A stretch of DNA of 39,236 nucleotides from Candidatus Woesearchaeota archaeon (GTDB lineage: Archaea; Nanobdellota; Nanobdellia; Woesearchaeales; GW2011-AR15), in assembly GCA_016935095.1 (NCBI GenBank), contig JAFGRO010000063.1, positions 1 through 39,236 on the forward strand, written 5' to 3'. The position numbers and the translations under genes were made by a program. The notes beneath the pieces are model-generated. The model saw only the letters and a list, made by a program, of their open reading frames with translations, ran no database searches and was not told the DNA's origin. Shown one piece after another: positions 13,937 through 22,202 of this stretch (the first letter of the stretch is position 1; every line of letters starts with the position of its first letter).

Positions 13937-14701
13937 TTATTCTTCCACTCTTATATGCAGCGTCTTTTTTGCAAAATCAAAATACTCTTCCCACCATTCA
14001 TACTTCGGGTCAAAATATTCAACTTTTATTGTAAAGTAATAGCTGCCCGGAACAGTAGGGTCATCAGGAGCTTTTTCCGGACCTACAGTCAAGACTAAAG
14101 GGACTATTTTATAGCCGCTGCCTTGGACAGTAATATTATCAAAAAACTCTTTTTCAATCCATGTTTTAAGAGTTTCCTCATCAAAAGAAACTTTGTTTGT
14201 CATACCTGCCTGCATGGTTTCGACTTTTTTTACTTCAACAACCGGCCTGAATGTATATGGTTCTGAGTAAAAATTATGAATCCCGAACCCGAAAACAAAT
14301 GTATCTCCCAGTGAAAGTCTTTTTGATGATGTTGAAACAAGATACCTGTCATTCATTATTTTATCAGCAGCCTTCTGATATTCTTCCTGGCTTAGCTCAT
14401 ATATATCAATTTCCTCTTCCGGTTCCGGCTCGGTCTCTTCTTCTATAACCGGTTCCTCTTCTTCAGGGATTTCTAGGGTATCTGATTCAGCAGATCCTGT
14501 GTCAGGTTCTGATTCAGAAGTTACTTCCTGAGATTTTTTTAAAGAAGGATAAACCGCAAATACCAAAATTATAAGTGATGCAATGACTAACACGCTCACA
14601 AACAACGGAATCAAATAACTTGTTTTATTCTTTTGTTTTTTAACTGTTTTGAGCTTTTTAGTTTTTTTAACTGTTTTTTTAGATTTCCTCTTTTTTTTCA
14701 T
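13937..14701 (-). CDS. Membrane-anchored extracellular beta-domain protein
   Basis: The 254-residue protein has a very basic cytoplasmic start (K/R/T repeats, residues 1-27), one membrane helix (~29-50), and an acidic E/P-rich spacer (~55-100). An extracellular domain of ~150 residues follows, with beta-strand patterns (GDTFVFGFGIHNF, SYYFTIKVEYFD) like Ig-type folds. AGGTGAG precedes the ATG. No enzyme motif is visible; it may be an envelope-anchoring protein. It lies head-to-tail with the ABC exporter operon (87-bp gap) and divergent from the 146-residue gene. Confidence 0.65.
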   Translation of the reverse strand: MKKKRKSKKTVKKTKKLKTVKKQKNKTSYLIPLFVSVLVIASLIILVFAVYPSLKKSQEVTSESEPDTGSAESDTLEIPEEEEPVIEEETEPEPEEEIDIYELSQEEYQKAADKIMNDRYLVSTSSKRLSLGDTFVFGFGIHNFYSEPYTFRPVVEVKKVETMQAGMTNKVSFDEETLKTWIEKEFFDNITVQGSGYKIVPLVLTVGPEKAPDDPTVPGSYYFTIKVEYFDPKYEWWEEYFDFAKKTLHIRVEE

Positions 14702-14809
14702 AGAACCTCACCTTGAGTTATTTAATAAAGTTAGTTTTTTTATATTTTTTGTAAAATTTTAAATAAACCACAAGTATTCCCTTAAAAAATAAATTACAAA
14801 GTGAGGCAA

Positions 14810-15250
14810 ATGATTAAAGTTGTTCACCAGGGATTAAAACTCTCTGCTGCTTTTCTGGCTGATAAAATAGGATTAAAAAACTACACGATTGATTTTTCAA
14901 GAATGCCTGTAATTGCCAAAGAACCAGTTAAACCTAAAAACAGAGAAGAGATCCCAGCAGGTTATGTTGCCGGATTAAGGGAAAAATGCCAGGTTTTTGT
15001 AAATTCACATGAAAAGATTTTACTTGAACTAGAGCTTTCTGCTGTTGCCAAAAAAAGAAATGATGTTGTGATAAACGGAAATAAGAACACAGTTGAATGT
15101 AATATACATGATGATTACAGTGATATTGTCAACGGTGATATTGCAACAAGACTTATTTTAAAAGACGCAATCTCTAAAGTAATTAAAGGCCTGCCTGGAT
15201 TAAATTCAATAGACTATGTCCCTAATCCGCATGAGCTTTTAAGCTCTTAA
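14810..15250 (+). CDS. Conserved-looking cytosolic protein, unknown
   Basis: The 146 residues have no signal or membrane segment. GTGAGG lies just before the ATG at 14810 and reads as a ribosome site; the GTG at 14801 is not taken as start. The C-terminal part (GDIATRLILKDAISKVIKGL, then LNSIDYVPNPHE) resembles a small alpha/beta enzyme or binding domain, but I do not recognise the family. A box A-like A/T stretch lies upstream, shared with the divergent gene at 14701. Confidence 0.6.
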   Translation: MIKVVHQGLKLSAAFLADKIGLKNYTIDFSRMPVIAKEPVKPKNREEIPAGYVAGLREKCQVFVNSHEKILLELELSAVAKKRNDVVINGNKNTVECNIHDDYSDIVNGDIATRLILKDAISKVIKGLPGLNSIDYVPNPHELLSS

Positions 15251-15325
15251 TTTTAATATACTTTTTTCTACAACAGTATACTTTTTTCCGAAATATTTAA
15301 ATAGATAATATTCTTATTAATTAAT

Positions 15326-15994
15326 ATGACACTATGGATTCCAAAAGGGGAGTTTCCTGCTTTAAATGAAGATTACAGGAACTTTAAGGGAGACTGGAAA
15401 GGGAATATCCTTGCTTACAGGACAGAGATGAGGCAGCAAAGGGTCATCCATCTCCAGAATTTATACAGGTATATGTACTATTATCTGACAGAAGAGGGTT
15501 GGGTCGATGTAAAGGATGATTCAAAAAATTTTGAAGTTTATTATCTTGAATCAAGAAAAGAGGACAGCTCCCGCTCAGAAATGAGGATATGGTGGAGGAT
15601 GAAGATGGGGCCCGGATTCGGCCCGGGAGGCATGGTAGGCACTCATCCTTTTTTAAGGTATTTGTTCAATGTGGATTTTCTCTGCTACAAAGTAAAAAGA
15701 ATTGAAATAGTGCATCAGGGCAGAACTATTAAACCTTATATGGGAGACATAACAATCTGGTTCACTGCAATTCTTGAGCTTGATTACTGCAAATGGTTTG
15801 AAAAAGAAGGCGGACTAATGGATATATTAAAGGAATATTTTGTAAGGAGAATCTACAAAAGGAATATAAGAGAGCATGAAATTGAGTTAAGGAGATTAGC
15901 TAACAGGTATGTTGATGATTTCAAGCATTTTATCGGTTTGCTTAGATATAAAGAAGACAGGAAACTGATACACCCTGCCCAGGGGATGTATTGA
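15326..15994 (+). CDS. Unknown cytosolic protein rich in W and Y
   Basis: The 222 residues have many aromatics in the first half (LYRYMYYYLTEEGWVDV, MRIWWRMKMGPGFGPGG) and a charged helical second half (RRIYKRNIREHEIELRRLAN) similar in style to the DPANN protein at 18914. TTTAAATA (about 15294-15301) lies ~25-32 nt before the ATG, fitting a leaderless transcript. Function is not recognised. It is convergent with the KimA-like pseudogene (1-nt gap). Confidence 0.6.
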   Translation: MTLWIPKGEFPALNEDYRNFKGDWKGNILAYRTEMRQQRVIHLQNLYRYMYYYLTEEGWVDVKDDSKNFEVYYLESRKEDSSRSEMRIWWRMKMGPGFGPGGMVGTHPFLRYLFNVDFLCYKVKRIEIVHQGRTIKPYMGDITIWFTAILELDYCKWFEKEGGLMDILKEYFVRRIYKRNIREHEIELRRLANRYVDDFKHFIGLLRYKEDRKLIHPAQGMY

Positions 15995-15995
15995 T

Positions 15996-17833
15996 TTATT
16001 TTTCTAGATGATACTGAATACTTATGAAGCTTGTCCTTTTCCTGAAATGTATATTTGTCTTTAGTGCCAGCCCTGTCTGGTTGTGCAGAAAATGGTGCCA
16101 TCCTTTTTTTGGAACAAATTCAGGTATAATTACAATGACCTGGAGGTTTGGGTCTCTTTTTTCTATTCTGTCAAGATACGCATTTAATGGGCTTATTAAT
16201 GTCCTGTAAGGAGAATCAACAATATCCAGTTTTACAGGAACATTGAATTTTTTCCAGTATTTGAGCACATTTTCCGTATCCCTGTCTGTTAATTTAAAAT
16301 GTACGGCAATTACCTTATCAGAGAATGTTTTAGCAAAATTCAAAGCTTTTATAATCCCTTTATGAAAAGATGGGACAAGCACTATCAGCAGGTGTTTTTC
16401 TTTTTTAAATCTGATTTTTTTCAGATCTGCTACAGATAGCTGCCCTGCCAGATTAGTATAATGCCCGTGTATTTTTTTAAATATGAACACAAATATCGGA
16501 ATAAGAATAATAATTATCCATGCACCTTCTGTGAATTTTGATACAGCAATTATTATTAAAACAGTAAAGGACATTATTGTTCCAAGAATATTAACCAATG
16601 CAGAAAGTCTCCAATTCCTGCTTTTAAGGGCAAAATGCCTTTTTGTCATACCTGCCTGTGAAAGTGTGAACGATGTAAATACACCAACCGCATAAAGCGG
16701 AATAAGATTGTGGACACTAGCTCCAAACAACACAAGCAATAATGACGCGGACAAACCTAAAAACATAATGCCGTTGGAAAAGACAAGCCTGTCCCCAAGC
16801 CTTTTGAACTGGTTAGGAAGATAATTGTCTTTGGCAAGGAAAAAGCATAATCTGGGAAAGTCAGCAAAACTCGTGTTGGCCGCTAAAAATAATATTAGCA
16901 TTGTACAGGCCTGAAGTACATAGAAGAACATGGTTTTCCCGAAAAGGTTCTCTGCAATAATAGAAACAACAGTCCTTTCAAGAGAAGGAACAATATTCAT
17001 TTTAATCGAGAGGAAAGTTATTCCGAAAAAAAGAACAGAAAGAAGAATTGCCATAGCAAACAGAGTTTTAACAGCATTTTTACTCTCGTCTTTTTTAAAT
17101 GCAAGAACACCATTTGAAACAGCCTCGATACCTGTAAGAGCTACACAGCCTGAGGAAAATGCCCTTAATAGGAAAAAAACTGATGCTCCTGAAACAACTG
17201 TTAACTGGTAGTCAACAACTGCAGGTGTAAGAGTTCCTGTAAAATACCTCATAAATCCAATTAAAATCATTACCAGGAAACTTATTATAAAAAAATATGT
17301 GGGAATTGAGAAGGCTATACCTGATTCCCTGGTACCTTTGAGGTTCATTAATGTTATAAAGCTTATTCCAAAAAGACCAATCAATATTTTGTAAGGTAAG
17401 AGCACAGGGAATGCCGAGCAGGGAATGCCGAGGTCACTGCAGCAACACCGGCAGCAATACTCACAGAAGCTGTGAGCACATAATCAAGGAGTAAGGCACT
17501 TGCAGCAATAAGCCCCGGTATTTCTCCTATATTCTCTTTTGCCACGATATATGCCCCGCCTCCGTTTGGATAGGCTTCAATTGTTTGTTTATATGATATT
17601 ACTAAAATCCAAAGCAGAAATAAAATCACAAGGGAGATTGGCAATGAATTAATCAATGCAGGAATTCCCGCTGTAATCAAAATTAAAAGAATCTCTTCAG
17701 TAGCGTATGCCACTGAAGACAAAGAGTCAGATGAGAAGACAGCAAGTGCTACCTTTTTAGACAGTTTCTGGTGCTTATATTCCCAGTTTGGAAGCGGCTC
17801 TCCAATGATAAGACGCTTGATTTTCCGGATCAT
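15996..17833 (-). pseudogene. kimA-like: KimA/YdaO-like potassium (APC family) transporter, broken by a 14-bp duplication
   Basis: The two frames together encode one APC-superfamily permease. The N-terminal half carries SSDSLSSVAYATEEILLIL, SYKQTIEAYPNGGGAYIVAK and DYVLTASVSIAAGVAAVTSAF, signatures of KimA-like K+ importers. The C-terminal half (from 17405 down) carries NLKGTRESG, further helices, and a cytosolic tail with a universal-stress-like fold. The frame breaks after ...AVTSAFP at a tandem CAGGGAATGCCGAG (17405-17432). Removing one copy gives an uninterrupted 607 codons, the length of B. subtilis KimA. In bacteria this protein is inhibited by c-di-AMP. Upstream, AAATATAAAT is the likely box A. 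The break may be real, phase-variable or an assembly artefact. Confidence 0.85.
17405..17432. repeat. Perfect 14-bp tandem duplication in the KimA-like gene
   Basis: CAGGGAATGCCGAG occurs twice in direct succession (17405-17418, 17419-17432). Fourteen is not a multiple of three, so the second copy shifts the frame. With one copy the reading is AVTSAFPVLLPYKILIG, a smooth APC-family sequence. Confidence 0.92.
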
Positions 17834-17919
17834 TTTAGAGAGGAGAGATATGTTAATTTATATTTTTAACTCTGATTTTAATAAATTTTTTAAAGAAAAC
17901 TTTATTTCTTAAGGAAGAC

Positions 17920-18014
17920 GCCTCCGTAGCATAGTGGCTATTGCGGCGGACTTGTAGATATTAAAAGATTTTTGAGAAATCCGCAGGTCGTGGGTTCAAG
18001 TCCCATCGGAGGCT
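17920..18014 (+). tRNA. tRNA-Thr(TGT) with a 22-nt intron
   Basis: The acceptor GCCTCCG pairs fully with CGGAGGC, with discriminator U73 as in archaeal tRNA-Thr. The D arm has A14, G18G19 and A21. The anticodon stem GCGGA/TCCGC frames loop C-T-T-G-T-A|A. The T arm is GTGGG TTCAAGT CCCAT. An intron (17957-17978) lies at the canonical 37/38 site: central helix CTTG (17951-17954) with TGAG (17973-17976, two G-U pairs), bulges TA|G and AA|A. Tyr(GTA) was considered because the motif reads ...CTTGTAG; the G1-C72 pair, U73 and the resulting loop length favour Thr. CCA is not encoded. Confidence 0.9.
17957..17978 (+). other. tRNA-Thr intron, position 37/38
   Basis: The intron is 22 nt, A/T-rich, with an inner hairpin AAA-AGAT-TTT (17963-17972). 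The flanking bulge-helix-bulge geometry is regular. Confidence 0.8.
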
Positions 18015-18020
18015 TATTCT
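18006..18020 (+). repeat. att-like copy 1: 3' end of tRNA-Thr
   Basis: TCGGAGGCTTATTCT comprises the last nine bases of the tRNA plus six downstream bases and is repeated exactly at 18127-18141. Confidence 0.7.
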
Positions 18021-18126
18021 ATTTTTTTAATGTTTTATTCGGACTACCTGAATTTTTTCCTTTAGGTGTAGTCCTTAATGTCTTTTCCCTTAAGGCTTTT
18101 TGTAAAAGGCTTAGTGAAATTCATCT
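18021..18126. other. 106-bp hairpin-rich scar between the att-like copies
   Basis: No gene is present. GGACTAC (18041-18047) pairs with GTAGTCC (18068-18074). CCTTAA (18073-18078) pairs with TTAAGG (18090-18095). CTTTT/AAAAG follows. It could be the remnant of a deleted integrated element or a natural terminator region for the tRNA. Confidence 0.4.
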
Positions 18127-18141
18127 TCGGAGGCTTATTCT
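18127..18141 (+). repeat. att-like copy 2, inside the 3' end of the L,D-transpeptidase gene
   Basis: It is an exact 15-bp copy of 18006-18020. The first eight bases lie beyond the neighbouring minus-strand stop and the last seven (18135-18141) encode its final codons and stop. Duplications of a tRNA 3' end are the usual trace of tyrosine-recombinase integration. Confidence 0.65.
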
Positions 18142-18824
18142 TCTATATAAAACTCAAATGGAATATCATCAAAATCTTGTTGTATTGTAACCAAAGTGCC
18201 TACTTCAGCCCAGTCATAGAACCATTCTGCATCATCCAGAGGAAGATTAACACAGCCATGGCTCATTGGATGACCAAAATTATTATGCCAATATGCCCCA
18301 TGGATTGCATATCCTCTTTCTTTGAAATACATAATATGAGGAACACCCTCTAAGTAGTATCCTGGTCCTGACATTGCCCTGGATTCTATTTTTTCAAAAA
18401 TTTTAAAATCACCAGTAGGAGTTGGTGTTGCTGAAAGACCTGCTGACACTAAAGTTGTATATATTACATAAACAGGTGTTCCGTCAAAGCAATTATAAGC
18501 TGCATAAATAGTCTGAGGTTCTTCTAATTCAATATATATAATCCTGCATTTTTCCAAAAGCTGAGGTGTTGGCGTTGGTGTAGATGTTGAAGTAGGTGTA
18601 AAAGTTAGGATTGGTGTAAATGTTGGAGTAACTGTAGGCAAAGGAGTTTGTGTTAGTGTGGGAGTAAAGGTTGCTGTTGGAATTTCTTTTGTAGGTCCAG
18701 AAGTCTGTGTTGGCGTATATTCCTGTGTTAAAATTACAGGAGAACAGGCAGTTAGAAACGCTAATGAACCTGCAAGCGCCATTATTCGTATTATCCTAAT
18801 TGTTTTTTCAAGTGAAGGTATCAT
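18135..18824 (-). CDS. L,D-transpeptidase (YkuD) lipoprotein
   Basis: The 229-residue protein has a lipoprotein signal (lipobox LTAC, Cys27) and a ~60-residue Thr/Pro-repeat spacer (PTPT-type, as in many Chloroflexota lipoproteins). The YkuD domain ends in HGAYWHNNFGHPMSHGCVN. The motif H..(14-17)..[ST]HGC.N supplies the catalytic His189 and Cys191. In bacteria this enzyme crosslinks peptidoglycan through L,D bonds or attaches lipoproteins. Archaea lack murein, so the substrate here is open. TTTATAATT ~25 nt upstream suits a leaderless transcript. The gene ends inside a tRNA-Thr att-like repeat, pointing to lateral gain. Confidence 0.88.
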   Translation of the reverse strand: MIPSLEKTIRIIRIMALAGSLAFLTACSPVILTQEYTPTQTSGPTKEIPTATFTPTLTQTPLPTVTPTFTPILTFTPTSTSTPTPTPQLLEKCRIIYIELEEPQTIYAAYNCFDGTPVYVIYTTLVSAGLSATPTPTGDFKIFEKIESRAMSGPGYYLEGVPHIMYFKERGYAIHGAYWHNNFGHPMSHGCVNLPLDDAEWFYDWAEVGTLVTIQQDFDDIPFEFYIEE

Positions 18825-18913
18825 TTTATTGCCTAAAATTATAAATTATCCGAAATTTTAAACCTGATTTTATATAAAAACTTTTTTATATAAATTGTTT
18901 ATTCTTGTTCTGA

Positions 18914-19375
18914 ATGGGTGAAATTATAAATCACTATAAAGAACTGGCACAGAAGTATTCTTTGCCTGATTTCCAGGAATTAAACAGGTATTTTTATATT
19001 GAAGATATTGAAAAAACAGATTTTCTGCTAAATAAGATCAGGGATAAGATTACTGAAAAGATTGATGAATACATCAAAATCATAGAGACTGTTTTACAGC
19101 CGGATACAAACTTAGCTAACCTGTATGAATACAGGTATGTTGATGAAAGGAAAAAAGACAGGATATACAGGGTTTTTAAAAAATTAATGAAGTATTACAG
19201 GTATTCCACAGAGATATCTTTAATCAATGAAGATGAGATGAATGCAGAGTTTATAAGAACCTTCTACAATGAATGGACCCAGCTAAAACAGGAAATTATA
19301 AATATCCTGAAAATACTTAGGAATTCCTGGGACATTGAATCAAATATAAAAGAAGACCTGAGTTATTTTGGATAA
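18914..19375 (+). CDS. Unknown helical protein, DPANN-style
   Basis: The 153 residues are predicted all-helical, with charged amphipathic helices (KIRDKITEKIDEYIKIIET, DRIYRVFKKLMKYYRY) and no membrane segment or Cys motif. A TTTATATAAAT box (~18886-18896) lies ~20-28 nt before the ATG, so it is likely leaderless. It is followed by three tandem hairpins and adk. Function unknown. Confidence 0.6.
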   Translation: MGEIINHYKELAQKYSLPDFQELNRYFYIEDIEKTDFLLNKIRDKITEKIDEYIKIIETVLQPDTNLANLYEYRYVDERKKDRIYRVFKKLMKYYRYSTEISLINEDEMNAEFIRTFYNEWTQLKQEIINILKILRNSWDIESNIKEDLSYFG

Positions 19376-19410
19376 TTGATTTCTTAATATATTTTAATAA
19401 ATAAAAGAAG

Positions 19411-19433
19411 ATAATAACAATTATTGTTATTAT
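19411..19433. terminator. Palindrome 1 between the 153-residue gene and adk
   Basis: ATAATAACAAT and ATTGTTATTAT are 11-bp perfect inverted arms around a single T. It lies 35 bp after a stop codon. It could end transcription or form a regulator site. Confidence 0.4.
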
Positions 19434-19445
19434 TTTCAAAACATA

Positions 19446-19464
19446 AAAAATCCAAAGGATTTTT
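19446..19464 (+). terminator. Hairpin 2 upstream of adk
   Basis: AAAAATCC-AAA-GGATTTTT is an 8-bp stem with a 3-nt loop whose 3' arm ends in T5. Confidence 0.45.
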
Positions 19465-19472
19465 GGGCTTTA

Positions 19473-19491
19473 AAAATTCTGAAAGAATTTT
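19473..19491 (+). terminator. Hairpin 3 upstream of adk
   Basis: AAAATTCT-GAA-AGAATTTT is an 8-bp stem with a 3-nt loop, 37 bp before the adk start. With hairpins 1 and 2 this makes three consecutive stems, so a 5'-UTR role for adk is as possible as termination. Confidence 0.4.
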
Positions 19492-19528
19492 CAAAACCTT
19501 TAAAAATTCTTATTAAATCTTTTAGAAA

Positions 19529-20158
19529 ATGAAGCTTATTTTTTTAGGACCTCCTGGAGCCGGAAAAGGAACGCAGGCAGAGAAGCTTAGTAAAGAATTA
19601 GCTATTCCCCATATCTCCACAGGAGATATTTTCAGAGAAAATATTAAAAACCAGACAGAGCTTGGCGTGAAAGCAAAGTCTTTTATTGACCAGGGCCTGT
19701 TAGTTCCTGATGAAGTTACAAATAACATGGTAAAAAACAGGCTTAATAAAGAAGACTGCAGTAACGGCTATATTCTCGATGGCTATCCAAGAACAGTAAA
19801 CCAGGCTGATTTTTTATCAGTTATCCAGGATATTGACAAAGTAATTAATTTCACGTTGTCTGATGAGCAAATTATTAAGAGAATCTCCGGAAGAAGGACG
19901 TGTAAAAAATGCGGTGCTATATTTCATATAATGTGGAAAAAGCCCAAAAAACAAGGAATCTGTGACAATTGCGGTTCTCAATTAGTTCAGAGAAGCGATG
20001 AGATGCCTGAAACTGTCAAGAAAAGATTAGATGTTTATAATCAACAAACATCTCCTTTAATTAATTATTATAAAAAAAAAGATTTATTAGTAAATGTAGA
20101 TGCCTCCCCTAGCATTGATGAGATTTTTAATAATGTCCTTGATTTTATAAAAAACTAG
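19529..20158 (+). CDS. adk: Adenylate kinase, bacterial type with zinc lid
   Basis: It catalyses ATP + AMP <-> 2 ADP in the cytoplasm. The 209 residues show P-loop GPPGAGKGT (7-15), AMP-binding STGDIFR, the DGYPRT motif (~84-89), and a lid with CKKC...CDNC (Zn-binding Cys4), all of the bacterial/eukaryal 'long' form. The archaeal-specific AdkA is a different family, so this gene probably came by transfer, as in many DPANN archaea. It starts after three hairpins and overlaps the truD stop by 4 bp (convergent). Confidence 0.95.
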   Translation: MKLIFLGPPGAGKGTQAEKLSKELAIPHISTGDIFRENIKNQTELGVKAKSFIDQGLLVPDEVTNNMVKNRLNKEDCSNGYILDGYPRTVNQADFLSVIQDIDKVINFTLSDEQIIKRISGRRTCKKCGAIFHIMWKKPKKQGICDNCGSQLVQRSDEMPETVKKRLDVYNQQTSPLINYYKKKDLLVNVDASPSIDEIFNNVLDFIKN

Positions 20159-21144
20159 TTAAACATTTTCTTCACAACAATTGTTGCATAGCTTCCTTTT
20201 TGCAGAGAAAATTCAACCTTAACTTTTTTATTTCCCGGATTTAATTCATCTTCTTCTGAATCATTGATTTTTAGATTTTTAACTTCAGCAATTAACTCCC
20301 TTTCAGAGCCCTGCGGTGTTAAATCAGGTATTTTTTTAATTATAAAGTCCCTTAAGGTAATATTTTCTTTTTTTAATATTTCTGAATAATTTTTCTCAAT
20401 TTCCTCACTTTTAAATTCAGTGTCAAAACTGATTAGAGGTATAGATTTATTTTCAATTTTATTTTTTAAAAAAACAAATTCTCCCAATGAATAATTTGAT
20501 TCATAATAATCGTTGAAATTATTAATTATATACTTTCCTGCAGCTTCATTCCATAAATAGCTCTGGTATGCATTAATATAAATCGTCTGGATTTTAAAGG
20601 GCAGCTTTTTAATTGCTCCGATAAAATCATTAGGATTATTTTGCAAGTGGTTTTTTACTGAATTATTGTCAATCAGTTCAGCTGCTTTTTTAAAATCATT
20701 TTTTATTATTGCCCTCCCTACATCTACATTGTTTTTAGAGAATCTCTGTTCATCAAAATAATTTTCAATAAAAGAAATTTTTTCAGGCTTTTTTTTAATA
20801 TTCCTCACAGTAATTTCAAAGTAATTGCCTTTTAAATCCCCAAGAGAGATTGGCTCATCTGAATAACCAAGTACTTTAACATTTAAATCATTTAACTCGA
20901 TATTTTTTATCCTTCCGAGAGCAGAACAAAGCTGAGTTGTTACAGCGTGCTTATCTTTGCTCCCTGCATAGCCGAATTTTTTTCTTTTTATTTTAAAATA
21001 ATTGGAGAGCGTATAGATAGCTTTTTCTGTAGTGTAGTCTGTTTTATTCAATTCAAAGAGAGTGTATTTTCCTGATTTTTTTATATTAATACCATAAATT
21101 TCTCTGACAGTGAAGTCTTCAGGGAGTTGTTTTAAAATGTACAT
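20155..21144 (-). CDS. truD: tRNA pseudouridine synthase TruD
   Basis: The 329-residue enzyme makes pseudouridine 13 in tRNA. The GYAGSKDKHAVTTQ motif carries the catalytic Asp64. INAYQSYLWNEAA and the NLKINDSEEDEL end segment are TruD-family blocks, with the large insertion domain between. Length is that of the shorter archaeal form. The 4-bp convergent overlap with adk is at its 3' end. The upstream region shared with the GNAT gene holds an 8-bp hairpin (21213-21231). Confidence 0.93.
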   Translation of the reverse strand: MYILKQLPEDFTVREIYGINIKKSGKYTLFELNKTDYTTEKAIYTLSNYFKIKRKKFGYAGSKDKHAVTTQLCSALGRIKNIELNDLNVKVLGYSDEPISLGDLKGNYFEITVRNIKKKPEKISFIENYFDEQRFSKNNVDVGRAIIKNDFKKAAELIDNNSVKNHLQNNPNDFIGAIKKLPFKIQTIYINAYQSYLWNEAAGKYIINNFNDYYESNYSLGEFVFLKNKIENKSIPLISFDTEFKSEEIEKNYSEILKKENITLRDFIIKKIPDLTPQGSERELIAEVKNLKINDSEEDELNPGNKKVKVEFSLQKGSYATIVVKKMFN

Positions 21145-21212
21145 AATAAAGTAGAAGAATTGGTTAAATTAAAATCTTTTTGGAAATCTTGAGAGTAGAT
21201 CCTCCAAAGCCC

Positions 21213-21231
21213 AGAAATTTGTAAAATTTCT
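21213..21231. other. Hairpin in the truD/GNAT divergent region
   Basis: AGAAATTT-GTA-AAATTTCT has 8-bp arms with a 3-nt loop. It lies in a divergent promoter region, so an operator is more likely than a terminator; not proven. Confidence 0.3.
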
Positions 21232-21277
21232 TATGTTTTGGAAAAAATATTAATATGAGACAATATAATCTTCTTTT

Positions 21278-21766
21278 ATGCAAATTAGAGAAGCTGAATT
21301 AAAAGATGTTCCAGCAATTGTTGAAATATGGAAAGAATTCTTGAAAGATCATGATTCAATTATCTTAGAAAATAATGAAAAGCTTAAGCCACATATAATA
21401 AGAAGGAATAATGCGCCTGAACTCTATAAAGACTTTATAACAAAACATATAAATTCAGAAGAAGGTGCGATTTTTCTGGCAGAAAAGGAGAATATTATTC
21501 TCGGATACACATTAGTCTACATTAAAGAAAATATTCCTGTGTTTGAAATTGAAAAAACAGGTTATTTTAGTGATTTATATGTAAAAAAAGAATACAGAAG
21601 ACAGGGCATCAGTACAAAATTAAAGGAAAAGGCATTAGAATGGTTTAAAAAGAAAGGCATGGAATATGCTTCAATTGCATTATATCCGGATAATCCATTA
21701 GCACATTCAATCTATAAAAAATGGGGATTTTTTGATTATCATGTTGAGATGAGAAAGAGGATTTAA
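21278..21766 (+). CDS. GNAT family N-acetyltransferase
   Basis: The 162-residue protein has the GNAT fold: MQIREAELKDVPAIVEIWKE (beta1-alpha1), then YFSDLYVKKEYRRQGISTKL, where R-R-Q-G-I-S is the acetyl-CoA pyrophosphate-binding motif A, and NPLAHSIYKKWGF motif B. The substrate is not predictable (protein N-termini, polyamines or antibiotics are possible). The stop is adjacent to the convergent rpiB stop (0-nt gap). Confidence 0.9.
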   Translation: MQIREAELKDVPAIVEIWKEFLKDHDSIILENNEKLKPHIIRRNNAPELYKDFITKHINSEEGAIFLAEKENIILGYTLVYIKENIPVFEIEKTGYFSDLYVKKEYRRQGISTKLKEKALEWFKKKGMEYASIALYPDNPLAHSIYKKWGFFDYHVEMRKRI

Positions 21767-22201
21767 TTAACAATTCTCAATCTCCATCACTTTTGCTATT
21801 CTTCTTTCATGCCTGCCTGCTTCGAATCCTGTATTTAAAAATATTTCAACAATCTTAAGTGCCATCTCTTTTTCAAGGACCCTTCCTCCCAGGCAGAGAA
21901 CATTTGCATTATTATGTTTGCGGGACATTTCTGCTGTAAACTCATTCCAGCAAAGAGCTGCCTTTATTCCTTTATACTTGTTTGCTGACATTGACATCCC
22001 TATGCCTGTGCCGCAGACAAGAATCCCCTGTCCATTATTCTTAACAACATCTTCACAAACCTTTTTTGCAATATCAGGATAATCACAGCTTTCCTCGCTG
22101 TATGTCCCTAAATCATTGTATTTTATTTTTTTCTCATCAAGGTAATTGCATATCTCCTCTTTTAATTTATAGCCGCCGTGGTCTGACCCGATAAATAACA
22201 T
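21767..22201 (-). CDS. rpiB: Ribose-5-phosphate isomerase B
   Basis: It interconverts ribose 5-phosphate and ribulose 5-phosphate. The 144 residues match RpiB (LacAB family) in full: FIGSDHGGYKLKEEI phosphate site, CGTGIGMSMSANK with the catalytic Cys63, NNANVLCLGGR, and ...FEAGRHERRI. It is the last gene of a minus-strand operon, 1 nt after the aminopeptidase stop. Archaea mostly use RpiA, so an RpiB points to lateral origin. Confidence 0.94.
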   Translation of the reverse strand: MLFIGSDHGGYKLKEEICNYLDEKKIKYNDLGTYSEESCDYPDIAKKVCEDVVKNNGQGILVCGTGIGMSMSANKYKGIKAALCWNEFTAEMSRKHNNANVLCLGGRVLEKEMALKIVEIFLNTGFEAGRHERRIAKVMEIENC

Positions 22202-22202
22202 T

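Noticed and set aside
17381-17833. Independent 150-residue transporter fragment
   Set aside because: Its last residues are out of frame because of the 14-bp duplication; one intact gene explains both halves.
17951-17957. Reading the second tRNA as tRNA-Tyr(GTA)
   Set aside because: G1-C72, discriminator U73 and the 37/38 splice geometry fit Thr(TGT); archaeal tRNA-Tyr has C1-G72 and A73.
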